DNA of 33,560 bases from Bacteroidales bacterium (lineage in GTDB: Bacteria; Bacteroidota; Bacteroidia; Bacteroidales; UBA4181), in contig JAISWE010000159.1 of NCBI GenBank assembly GCA_031271175.1, positions 1 through 33,560 of the forward strand, read 5' to 3'. Below, in pieces: positions 20,049 to 28,937 of this stretch; the stretch's first letter is position 1; the number at the start of each line of letters is the position of its first letter. Below the pieces are notes generated by a model that was not told where the DNA came from, did no database searches, and was given only the letters and a program-made list of their open reading frames with translations. A program made the position numbers and the translations under genes.

Positions 20049-22772
20049 ATGCGTACTTTTGTAGTCATATTATCGGTTCTGCTGTTTCTGGCGGGTGCGG
20101 CCTTTTCGGTTTATTTTGTTTTATTGAAAGAGGAGCCGCCGGTTCTGGAGATACAGTTCGACGCTGTTCCGCCGGATGCCGGCATCATCGTGGATGTCCG
20201 GGACTATGGCGCATTGTGTGAACTGATGAAGGAAAGTCCCCTGTGGACGCAACTGTGTAAAATAGCTTCTCCGGAAAAATTAACGAAACAGATGGCACAA
20301 TGGCAGGCGCTCATCCGGGGACATGTTGTTTTTTCCGTACATCCGCTGGGCAAAGAGGATATGGGGTTTATCGGATACATGCGCATGAGCGGCAAGGAAG
20401 CGGAAAACGTGATGCTTTCCATCAGACAGCAATGGCCTGCAAGCGTTTTTTCCGATCGCGAATACGACAAAATCGTCATTACGGAAGTGATCTTCTCTGA
20501 GGAAAAACAAGCGCCGCAAAATTTTTTCTATGCCTTTCGCAACGGTTATCTGCTTTTTTCCCCTTCGTCCATCCTGCTGGAAAATGCGCTACGACAGCTA
20601 ATCGTCGGCCATAACATTACCGATCGGGGAGGGCTGGCCAATCTGGTGCGTACGGCGGGTAAAAATGCCGCTGCCAACGTTTACCTCCATTACGAAATGT
20701 TGCCCCGTGCGTTGCGTCCCTTTCTCCATCCCGACAGGATGAAAACCGTGTCGTCGGTAACCGGTTTTGCCGATTGGACGGCACTGGATTTGACGCTGAA
20801 ACCGGAATGGATGATGTTCAACGGGTTCACCGGCAATGCCCCCCATTCCGACAAGTGGCTTCCCGTCCTGCAAACACAGCCCCCCCTTCCGGTGACCCTT
20901 ACCGATGCCATGCCGCCTACTACCTGCGCCTTCTTCTGGATGGGCATCCGGCATATCCGGCAATATTTCAACGATTACGGTAATTATTCGACCAAATCCG
21001 GGCTAACAGCCCATAAAAAAGAACAGGAACGGATACGCGCCTCTTATGGAATCCGGCTGGAAAATGACTTTTCGGAACAGTTTGAAAACGAAATAGCGCA
21101 AGTTTATCCTTACCTGGGAACAGACCATACGGCATTTACCCTTTGCCGCATCAAAAGCACATCTGCCGCCATTGCCATGATTGAAAACTGGCAAGTAGGC
21201 TTTTGCGGGGCTACCGGTGATCCGGTCAACCGGCACAGAGCCGTACTTCCATTCGATGAACAACTGTCTTTTACGGCATACCATTTCCCTTTCGACGTCC
21301 CTTTTGCACTTTTCGGCAAACTGTTCAAAGGGAAAGGCGAATGGTGCGCCGTTGCTGATAATTACCTGCTTTTCGGCCCTTCGCCCGAATATCTCAAACG
21401 ATACCTGCACTACACCGCCCTTCACGCCAGCCTGCAAACCGACCTGACTTTCGGCAGGGTGGCCAATGAATTTTCGTCCAAGTGCAACCTGATGTTTTAC
21501 TGCAATCCCGCTGAATCCGCCGACTGTTTCCAACAATGGTTCGGCGCCGAAACGTTCAAAGAACTGGAAAATGCGGAAGAAACGCTGTCACAGGTACCGG
21601 CGGCCGTTTTCCAACTGAGCGTGGCAGGAGAGATGTACTACAACAACTTTTTCCTGAAACTGCAATCCGGAGAATCGGCAGCCCGCTCAACAGGGCTGCA
21701 AACCTCGTGGGAAAGCCTGCTGGATACCGCCATCACCTTCAAACCGCAACTGCTTCAAAATCACAATACGGGGAAAACAGAGGTTTTCGTCCAGGACATG
21801 GCAGGAAATGCCTGCCTGCTGAACAACATCGGCAGGATTTTATGGAAAATACGCTTGCCGGAAGCCATTCAAAGCTCCGTTTACCAGATAGACATTTACA
21901 AAAACAACAAACTGCAAATGCTTTTCAACACGCGGCATCATATCTATGCCGTCGATCGGCTGGGCAATATGGTGGACGGGTTTCCCGTACGGCTGCCTTC
22001 GGCGGCGACCGGCAGCATTGCCGTTTTCGATTACGAAAACAACCGAGATTACAGAATAATGGTAGCCTGCGAAAACCGGAACGTGTATGCCTACGATAAA
22101 AACGGCGCAAGCGTCGCCGGATGGAAATTCATCCGGAGCGAACACCCCGTTCAAACCGGCGTGTACCACCATCGTGCCGGAAACAAAGACTTTATCATCT
22201 TTGCCGACAAATACAAGGTATATATTCTCGACCGGCAAGGACGGACAAGAGTTTCCACCGAATACAATTTTCCCGTCGCCCGGAATACCGCTATTGCCAT
22301 GCACCGAAATGCAAGCATCGTATTGACGGATACCGCCGGTACGCCGCATTTCATATCCCTCTCCGACGGCAAAATCCAACGACAACCCGTGGCCAAATTT
22401 TCGTCCGGCCACTTTTTCGACTTCCAGGACACGGACGGCGACGGCCGGAACGATTTCATCTTTGCCGACAAAAATAAAATAGACGTCTTCCGGCAGGACG
22501 GCAGTCGGATAACCGCCATCGAAACCGACGAACCCGTGAGGATGCGCCCCGGCATCTATACCTTCTCCGCCACCGACATCAGGCTGGGTACCGTAGCCCC
22601 GCAAAAAAACCTGATCTACCTCTACAACAGCAAAGGCGAACTCCAGCCCGGATTTCCCCTGACGGGAAGCACCCCCTTCTCCATCGGACGGCTGGACAAG
22701 TTAAGCCCCAACTACAACCTTCTGGTAGGCAGTAAAAACAATTACCTCTATAATTATCCGGTAGGCCGTTAG
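20049..22772 (+). CDS. Large membrane-anchored/exported protein, DUF3352-like N-terminal part and propeller-like C-terminal repeats
   Basis: N-terminal TM (MRTFVVILSVLLFLAGAAFSVYFVLL); C-terminal repeats such as GNMVDGFPVRLPSAATGSIAVFDYENNRDYRIMVACENRNVYAYDKNGASVAGW and GELQPGFPLTGSTPFSIGRLD. Real start is in-frame ATG 20049, not 20004. Confidence 0.65.
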   Translation: MRTFVVILSVLLFLAGAAFSVYFVLLKEEPPVLEIQFDAVPPDAGIIVDVRDYGALCELMKESPLWTQLCKIASPEKLTKQMAQWQALIRGHVVFSVHPLGKEDMGFIGYMRMSGKEAENVMLSIRQQWPASVFSDREYDKIVITEVIFSEEKQAPQNFFYAFRNGYLLFSPSSILLENALRQLIVGHNITDRGGLANLVRTAGKNAAANVYLHYEMLPRALRPFLHPDRMKTVSSVTGFADWTALDLTLKPEWMMFNGFTGNAPHSDKWLPVLQTQPPLPVTLTDAMPPTTCAFFWMGIRHIRQYFNDYGNYSTKSGLTAHKKEQERIRASYGIRLENDFSEQFENEIAQVYPYLGTDHTAFTLCRIKSTSAAIAMIENWQVGFCGATGDPVNRHRAVLPFDEQLSFTAYHFPFDVPFALFGKLFKGKGEWCAVADNYLLFGPSPEYLKRYLHYTALHASLQTDLTFGRVANEFSSKCNLMFYCNPAESADCFQQWFGAETFKELENAEETLSQVPAAVFQLSVAGEMYYNNFFLKLQSGESAARSTGLQTSWESLLDTAITFKPQLLQNHNTGKTEVFVQDMAGNACLLNNIGRILWKIRLPEAIQSSVYQIDIYKNNKLQMLFNTRHHIYAVDRLGNMVDGFPVRLPSAATGSIAVFDYENNRDYRIMVACENRNVYAYDKNGASVAGWKFIRSEHPVQTGVYHHRAGNKDFIIFADKYKVYILDRQGRTRVSTEYNFPVARNTAIAMHRNASIVLTDTAGTPHFISLSDGKIQRQPVAKFSSGHFFDFQDTDGDGRNDFIFADKNKIDVFRQDGSRITAIETDEPVRMRPGIYTFSATDIRLGTVAPQKNLIYLYNSKGELQPGFPLTGSTPFSIGRLDKLSPNYNLLVGSKNNYLYNYPVGR

Positions 22773-22944
22773 ATATCCTCCCAACTTTATCATCTACACA
22801 TGACGCATCGCATACGCCATACCACTTTCCCAGCCGCCGGTAAACCTCCCGGAGAAAAGCTGCCGAAATTGGCGGAAACGGCATCATGTGACCTTCCTCT
22901 TCCATTTTTAATTTTCCATATTCCATTTTCAAACCTCAAATTTT

Positions 22945-24048
22945 ATGGCACTTCAATGTGGTATTGTAGGACTTCCCAACGTCGGCAAGTCCACTCTTTT
23001 TAACTGTCTGTCGAATGCTAAAGCGCAGGCAGCCAATTTTCCTTTTTGCACGATCGAGCCTAATGTAGGCGTCATCACGGTTCCGGACGAACGTCTGGCC
23101 AAACTTGCGGAACTCGACCAACCGCCAAGGGTGATTCCGGCCACCATCGAAACAGTAGATATCGCAGGGCTGGTGAAAGGCGCCGGTAAAGGAGAAGGGC
23201 TGGGCAACAAATTCCTCGCCCATATCCGCGAAACGGACGCTATCCTGCACGTGCTGCGCTGTTTCGACGACAACAATGTGACGCATGTGGACGGCTCCGT
23301 CGATCCGGTTCGCGACAAGGAAATCATCGATACGGAACTGCAATTCAAAGACCTCGAAACGGTGGAAAACCGGATCGAAAAAGTTCGGAAACAGTCGCAG
23401 GCCGGAGGCGACAAAACAGCCGGAAGAATGTACGAAATCCTGTTACAGTACCAGGAAGCGCTCCGGAAAGGTCAATCGGCGCGAACGGTGCAACTCGACA
23501 ACAAAGATGACCGCCGACTGGCGCGGGAACTTTTCCTGCTTACCGACAAACCGGTGCTCTACGTGTGCAATGTGGACGAGGCGTCGGCAGTGAAGGGCAA
23601 CCGTCATGTGGACGCCGTTGCCGCCGCCGTCAAATCCGAACAGGCGGGACTGCTGGTGGTAGCCGCCAAAATAGAAGCGGATATTGCCGAGTTCGACACC
23701 TTTGAAGAGCGGCAGCTGTTCCTGTCGGAAATGGGACTGAAAGAGTCCGGCGCCGTACGGCTCATCAAAGCCGCCTATTCGCTGCTCGGCCTGGAGACCT
23801 ATTTCACCACCGGAAAAGACGAAACCCGCGCATGGACTTACGTGAAAGGCGCCAAAGCGCCGCAGGCGGCCGGCCTCATCCACACCGACTTTGAAAAAGG
23901 CTTTATCCGCGCCGAAGTCATCCGGTACGACGATTACATCCGCTACGGTTCGGAAGCCGCCTGTCGCGAAGCCGGGAAAATAGCCATCGAAGGCAGGGAA
24001 TACACGGTACGGGACGGCGACATCATGCATTTCCGGTTTAACGTATAA
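22945..24048 (+). CDS. ychF: Ribosome-associated P-loop ATPase/GTPase YchF (OLA1 homologue)
   Basis: CGIVGLPNVGKSTLFNCLSNAKAQAANFPFCTIEPNVGVITVPD, VDIAGLVKGAGKGEGLGNKFLAHIRETDAILHVLRCF, C-terminal TGS region RDGDIMHFRFNV. Confidence 0.96.
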   Translation: MALQCGIVGLPNVGKSTLFNCLSNAKAQAANFPFCTIEPNVGVITVPDERLAKLAELDQPPRVIPATIETVDIAGLVKGAGKGEGLGNKFLAHIRETDAILHVLRCFDDNNVTHVDGSVDPVRDKEIIDTELQFKDLETVENRIEKVRKQSQAGGDKTAGRMYEILLQYQEALRKGQSARTVQLDNKDDRRLARELFLLTDKPVLYVCNVDEASAVKGNRHVDAVAAAVKSEQAGLLVVAAKIEADIAEFDTFEERQLFLSEMGLKESGAVRLIKAAYSLLGLETYFTTGKDETRAWTYVKGAKAPQAAGLIHTDFEKGFIRAEVIRYDDYIRYGSEAACREAGKIAIEGREYTVRDGDIMHFRFNV

Positions 24049-24066
24049 CTTTTTATTACCACCATT

Positions 24067-25146
24067 ATGGAACAACAGTTAAATGTACACGACAAGATCG
24101 AATACCCGCCGATGCACACGGCGGAACATATCCTGAACAGGACGATGGTAGAACTGTTCGGCTGTTCGAGGGCTATCACCACCCATATTGATAAGAAAAA
24201 GAGCAAATGCGATTATCTGCTTCCGTCGTCGCCCGGAGCGAAGATGCTGGCGGAAGTGGAACGCCGCGTGAATGAAGTGATCCGTCGCCGTCTTCCCGTT
24301 CATATCGACTTCCTGTCGCGCGAAGAAGCCGGCAAGATCGTTGATCTGGACAAACTGCCCGTCCGTGCGGGCAATACGGTTCGCATCGTGCGCGTGGGCA
24401 ATTACGATGCCTGCGCCTGCATCGGAAAACATGTGGGCAACACTTCGGAAATCGGCAGGTTTAAAATCGTCAGCTATAACTACAGCGAGGGAAAACTTCG
24501 CCTCCGGTTTACCGTCGTCGATCCGGCCGCCGTTTACCTGCAAGATGTGCCGGTAGACCATTTTTTTACCATCGCATCGGAATCCGAAGGAATATTCAGG
24601 AACAAGGGCAGCAAATTTATGGCTTTTGCCGTTCCGGTGAGCAGCGAAGAGGAAATCAGGGAAAAAATGGAATGGCTGAAGAAAAAATATTTCGACGCGA
24701 GGCATCATTGTTATGCATGGAGATTAGGCGTGGGCGGCGCACATTTCCGCACCTACGACGACGGCGAGCCTGCCGGTTCTGCCGGTAAACCGATTCTCAG
24801 ACAAATCACCTCTTTCGGGCTGACCAACATACTGGTGGCGGTCGTCCGCTATTTCGGCGGGATTCCGCTGGGTACGGCCGGACTGGTGCAGGCGTACAAA
24901 CATGCGTCCATAGATGCCTTAAGCCATGCCAACATCGTGCCGGCCGTGCTTACCGATACTTTTCTCCTCACTTTTGACTATCAAAACATGGATCAGGTAC
25001 TCCGAACGTTGAAAGACATGGAACTGGAATATACGGACAGATGTTTTGAAAACAACTGTTCCCTGAAAGTAAAAGTACGTCAAAGCCTTTCCGGCGTTTT
25101 GCTGCATCGAATCGGAAGGATTGCCAGCGCGGAAATGCAGGCATAG
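24067..25146 (+). CDS. Fusion protein: AlaX-like tRNA-editing (tRNA_SAD) domain + YigZ/IMPACT domain
   Basis: aa 1-~150: HTAEH (HxxxH) and CIGKH (CxxxH) metal motifs of AlaX/AlaRS editing domains. aa ~166-359: GIFRNKGSKFMAFAVPVSSEEEIREKMEWLKKKYFDARHHCYAWRLG...YDDGEPAGSAGKPIL...VVRYFGGIPLGTAGLVQAYKHA of YigZ/UPF0029/IMPACT. Single uninterrupted ORF. Confidence 0.88.
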   Translation: MEQQLNVHDKIEYPPMHTAEHILNRTMVELFGCSRAITTHIDKKKSKCDYLLPSSPGAKMLAEVERRVNEVIRRRLPVHIDFLSREEAGKIVDLDKLPVRAGNTVRIVRVGNYDACACIGKHVGNTSEIGRFKIVSYNYSEGKLRLRFTVVDPAAVYLQDVPVDHFFTIASESEGIFRNKGSKFMAFAVPVSSEEEIREKMEWLKKKYFDARHHCYAWRLGVGGAHFRTYDDGEPAGSAGKPILRQITSFGLTNILVAVVRYFGGIPLGTAGLVQAYKHASIDALSHANIVPAVLTDTFLLTFDYQNMDQVLRTLKDMELEYTDRCFENNCSLKVKVRQSLSGVLLHRIGRIASAEMQA

Positions 25147-25175
25147 TCACGCCGGTCTTACCGGAAACGGCGTGA
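25147..25175. terminator. Possible bidirectional hairpin between convergent genes
   Basis: TCACGCCG (25147-25154), 13-nt spacer, CGGCGTGA (25168-25175) between the converging AlaX-YigZ and TonB_C genes; no T-run. Confidence 0.35.
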
Positions 25176-25185
25176 AGCGGGATAT

Positions 25186-26352
25186 TCAAAATTTTACCGT
25201 TACCGTTGCATCTTTTGTTCCTCGCACCCAGTCGCAGCCTTCCGTGATCAGGCGCATCGCTTCGCGGTCGGCGTCCGGGCAGAGGCTTTGTTCCACCGTC
25301 AAGCCGGCAGGACGCCGGTTCTCGTCCACGCCGAAACGGATCACCACTTCTCCCTTAACGCCGGCACATGCTCCGCCGGGACGGACACGATGCCGTTCCA
25401 AATACCGCCGGTACGCCTTTTTACCGATAACCGGCTGCGGGAGTTTTTCGGCAGTCTCTTCCGTCGCCGGACCGGCAACAGTGGCAACAGCCCCCACCGG
25501 CGATTGCTTTTTTTGCCTTCCGAATGCGACTACCACCACTTCATCCAGCGCTTCGGAATTTTCCTGCATGGCGATCAGCAGCGGAGAAGTATCGGCTTTG
25601 AACTCGCTGTTACGGTAGCCGACAAAAGAGGCAACGATAACAGCGCTGTCGGCGGCTTCCATTTCAAACCGGCCTTCCCTGTCGGCGAAGACGCCGTTGT
25701 GCGCGTCTTTCACCTGAAGGGTAGCTCCCGGAAGCGGTTGCCCCGATTCGTCCGTTACAAGCCCCCGGATGAGGTGTTTCATCTCTGCCATGTGCCGGAT
25801 GTCCCCGGACGGGGATGTATCAACGGCAGAGGATTTTTCGTTCTCAGCGACTGTGATAACGGCAGGCGGTGCAAGCCTGTCCTGTATCTCCTCGCTGATA
25901 ACTGCGGCTGTTTCAGCTGTTTCCTGCATGTCCGGTTCCGGTTTCAAGACAGCGCTCCGGTTTTCGGCGAGTTCCGGCGCCGACGGCTTTTTGGCGTCGT
26001 CGATCGGAAACAGTTCCGTCCGATCCGCAAGAATATTTTCCTGCGGCGGCAATTCCGGTGTTTCTTTCCGCAACAGCAACAGTCCCGCCCCGCCCAGCAG
26101 CAGGAGACTTGCGGCAATAGCCGCCCAGTAGCGGACGGCGTATGTTCCGGAACGGGATTTTCCGGCAACCGCAGTCTGTAGCCGTTTGATGGCCGAAGCA
26201 TGGTCGCCGGGCACGGTTTCGAAGCCTTCCATCGCATCGGCAAGGAAAGCGTCGGTCATGGAGATGCGTTCCAGACGGTGCGCCTCTTTTCCTTTCCGCT
26301 TTCCCCGGAGATACGGCAATATCTTTATCTGTTCATCCGGCTTTCGATGCAT
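25186..26352 (-). CDS. Single-TM protein with CarboxypepD_reg-like domain, SusC-like TonB-box motif and TonB C-terminal-like domain
   Basis: TM YWAAIAASLLLLGGAGLLLL; LIRGLVTDESGQPLPGATLQVKDAHNGVFADREGRFEMEAADSAVIVASFVGYRNSE; ALDEVVVVAFGRQKKQSPVGAV; C-terminus KGEVVIRFGVDENRRPAGLTVEQSLCPDADREAMRLITEGCDW. Confidence 0.75.
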   Translation of the reverse strand: MHRKPDEQIKILPYLRGKRKGKEAHRLERISMTDAFLADAMEGFETVPGDHASAIKRLQTAVAGKSRSGTYAVRYWAAIAASLLLLGGAGLLLLRKETPELPPQENILADRTELFPIDDAKKPSAPELAENRSAVLKPEPDMQETAETAAVISEEIQDRLAPPAVITVAENEKSSAVDTSPSGDIRHMAEMKHLIRGLVTDESGQPLPGATLQVKDAHNGVFADREGRFEMEAADSAVIVASFVGYRNSEFKADTSPLLIAMQENSEALDEVVVVAFGRQKKQSPVGAVATVAGPATEETAEKLPQPVIGKKAYRRYLERHRVRPGGACAGVKGEVVIRFGVDENRRPAGLTVEQSLCPDADREAMRLITEGCDWVRGTKDATVTVKF

Positions 26353-26909
26353 ATTTTTAAATTTCTTTTTCCGTTCTGGATGTAACTTTTGACGCTTTTC
26401 AACTGATAACCGGTGGCATTCGCAACGTCGGCATAGGACATTTCATCCAGAAAAAATTTCCTGATGCTGATGCGTTGCGGTTCGGGAAGTTTTTCCATGC
26501 AGCGGTGCAATGCCTCCAGCCATTCCCCGTTCTGTTCTTCCCGTCCTTCGTTTAATAATAGATGATCCACCGGATGCGATTCCATAAACTGTTCGTCAAA
26601 TTCAACGATCATTTCGTGTTTTTCTTTCCGCAACACTTGCAGACAGTGGTTCTTTGCTACACTGTACAGCCATGTGCGAAACGACCGGATTTCATAGAGG
26701 GCGATTTTGGAAGCCAGTTCTTCGTACAGTTGCATAACGGCATCCTCCGCATCTTCGGGGTGTTTCAGGTATTTCAGGCAAAGCCCGTACACCAGCGGGA
26801 TATAGCGGTGGTACAGCCGTCCAAAATACGCCATATCGCCTGTCGTACGGTAATACGCCAACAGTTCATCATCGCCCGGATGCCATAAAGTAGCCGAATC
26901 AATACCCAA
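26325..26909 (-). CDS. ECF-type RNA polymerase sigma factor
   Basis: ELLAYYRTTGDMAYFGRLYHRYIPLVYGLCLKYLKHPEDAEDAVMQLYEEL...FRTWLYSVAKNHCLQVLRK...LPEPQRISIRKFFLDEMSYADVANATGYQLKSVKSYIQNGKRNLK. Start set at TTG 26909 because a TATATTTG -7 box (26936-26929) lies inside the longer ORF (to 27005). Confidence 0.82.
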   Translation of the reverse strand: MGIDSATLWHPGDDELLAYYRTTGDMAYFGRLYHRYIPLVYGLCLKYLKHPEDAEDAVMQLYEELASKIALYEIRSFRTWLYSVAKNHCLQVLRKEKHEMIVEFDEQFMESHPVDHLLLNEGREEQNGEWLEALHRCMEKLPEPQRISIRKFFLDEMSYADVANATGYQLKSVKSYIQNGKRNLKICIESRMNR

Positions 26910-27061
26910 TTTATCAACGTTTATCCTGCAAATATATAAAAGAATTTCAAATAGATGCACCGGCAGATAAAAAAATAATTGAAAAAAGCCGTTTTTTGCA
27001 CGCAACGTTTTAAAAATATTACGTCTATATCATTGTTTGATAATAATTGTTTCAACATAAA

Positions 27062-27742
27062 ATGATCATGCATAGCCAAAAAGTTTTTATTTTAGCAGCA
27101 TTGTTATGTACCGCATGTTCTACGGGGCATGTTATTCCTGAAAACCAGGCGGAACGGTTAAATACTTATCTTGATTCCGAACATCCGTATTTTAGCCGCA
27201 TGTTTTCTCACGACGATGTGGTTGAAACGGTACAGCCTGTGTTTACACGCACCGAACTGTTTATTCTGGATGCCTTGGTAAGCAGGATTGATCCCGAAGT
27301 TTGCCGTACTTTCGATGATAAATGCCGGAAATGGATAAAATGCTGGATGGATGCCGATACCGAAATGCTGGTGGAAAATCCTCAGTTCGTACTTAAGTGC
27401 AATGAATCCGAATACCTTGATATGATTCGTTACTGCGAGCAGCAGGATGAGAGCGTCGTTTTGCTGTTTTTTCAATTGGCGGTGCGTGCGCATTGTCCTT
27501 ACGACCAATGCCTGATGCGTCCCGTACTTGATTTGATGAACCGGTTTCCTCCCTACGCGCGGTATTGGGAAACCGTTAATTACGGTTTATTCAGCGAAAA
27601 GCCCAATCTTGCCGACCGGAAATGCAATGAAACGACTATTTGGTACACCCGCAAAGTGCTTGAATCGGAATACGGCTACACCTATCTCAACCGCCTTGCT
27701 TCATTGATTGATGCCCGCAGGTTGATGATGATCGGCAAATAA
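27062..27742 (+). CDS. Putative lipoprotein of unknown function
   Basis: MIMHSQKVFILAALLCTACSTG signal peptide with a lipobox-like LCTAC; 226-aa ORF; no family recognised. Confidence 0.6.
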   Translation: MIMHSQKVFILAALLCTACSTGHVIPENQAERLNTYLDSEHPYFSRMFSHDDVVETVQPVFTRTELFILDALVSRIDPEVCRTFDDKCRKWIKCWMDADTEMLVENPQFVLKCNESEYLDMIRYCEQQDESVVLLFFQLAVRAHCPYDQCLMRPVLDLMNRFPPYARYWETVNYGLFSEKPNLADRKCNETTIWYTRKVLESEYGYTYLNRLASLIDARRLMMIGK

Positions 27743-27753
27743 TTTTCCGGACG

Positions 27754-28926
27754 TTATTCGAACAAATTTCTCATTTTTTGGAAAAACGTCCTGTCTTCGG
27801 ATGAAGGATGGGGACGAAAACTGTTCGACTGGTTGAGTTTTTCCAGTAGGGTGCGTTCTTCTCTGGTTACGTCTTTCGGTATCCATACGTTGATGGTGAC
27901 CAGCAAATCGCCTGTTCGGTAACCGTTGACTTCCGGTATTCCTTTTCCCCTGAGACGAAGTATTTTCCCGGGTTGTGTGCCGCTGTCTATTTTGATTTTG
28001 GCTTTCCCGTTGACCGTAGGAATTTCGGCGGTGGTTCCCATGATGGCGTCGGGGATACTGATAAACAGCGGATAAATCAAGTCATTACCGTCACGAATGA
28101 GTTCAGGGTGCTGTTCTTCTTCAATCACAACTATCAGGTCGCCGTTGATACCGCCGCGACGGGCTGCATTGCCTTTTCCGTTGACGGTCAGTTGCATTCC
28201 TTCGGCTACTCCGGCAGGGATTTTTATGGTAATCACTTCTTCGCCCTGCTCAATTCCCTCGCCGTAACAGGCGGTACATTTTTGGGTAATGATTCTTCCG
28301 CTCCCGCCGCAGGTATCGCATATTGATGTGGTCTGCATTCGTCCCAGAATCGAATTGACCACATGTGTCACCTGTCCTGTTCCTTTGCAGGTGGTGCATG
28401 TGGAATGGCTGTTGCCTTCCGCTCCGCTGCCTTTGCAGGTGCCGCAGGGAACGTATTTTTTCAATTTCAGTTTTTTTTCTGTTCCCTGTGAGATTTCTTC
28501 CAGATTCAGTTTTACTTTTACCCGCAGGTTACTGCCTTTGCTGACGGCGCGTCCCTGTCGTCCTCCGCCAAAACCGCTGTTTCCGAAGACACTGCCTCCC
28601 CAACTGCCGAATTTGAAGCCTCCTATATCGTCGAAGATATCGCCAAAGTGGGAGAAAATGTCTTCCATCGACATTCCGCTGCTGCTGAACCCGCCCTGTC
28701 CGCTCATGCCGGCATGGCCGTACCGGTCGTAGCGCGCTTTTTTGTTCTCATCGCTCAGGACTTCATAGGCTTCGGCAGCCTCCTTAAATTTTTCTTCCGC
28801 CTCCTTGTCGCCCGGATTTTTGTCCGGATGATAGCGGATGGCTTTTTGCCGGTATGCTTTTTTTATTTCTTCTTTTGTGGCTGTTTTCGGCACATCCAGC
28901 ACTTCGTAATAATCCCTTTTTGTCAT
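27754..28926 (-). CDS. dnaJ: Chaperone protein DnaJ
   Basis: J domain [38 protein letters not shown]; CxxCxGxG zinc repeats; C-terminal substrate domain. Confidence 0.97.
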   Translation of the reverse strand: MTKRDYYEVLDVPKTATKEEIKKAYRQKAIRYHPDKNPGDKEAEEKFKEAAEAYEVLSDENKKARYDRYGHAGMSGQGGFSSSGMSMEDIFSHFGDIFDDIGGFKFGSWGGSVFGNSGFGGGRQGRAVSKGSNLRVKVKLNLEEISQGTEKKLKLKKYVPCGTCKGSGAEGNSHSTCTTCKGTGQVTHVVNSILGRMQTTSICDTCGGSGRIITQKCTACYGEGIEQGEEVITIKIPAGVAEGMQLTVNGKGNAARRGGINGDLIVVIEEEQHPELIRDGNDLIYPLFISIPDAIMGTTAEIPTVNGKAKIKIDSGTQPGKILRLRGKGIPEVNGYRTGDLLVTINVWIPKDVTREERTLLEKLNQSNSFRPHPSSEDRTFFQKMRNLFE

Positions 28927-28937
28927 GTTTTCTTTAA

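Noticed and set aside
21840-22604. 254-aa reverse ORF rich in Gly/Val opposite the propeller-like region
   Set aside because: Mirror of the repeated forward coding sequence; no start context or domain.
25288-26181. 297-aa forward ORF opposite the TonB_C/CarboxypepD gene
   Set aside because: Antisense shadow; the reverse-strand frame carries clear domain and TM signals.
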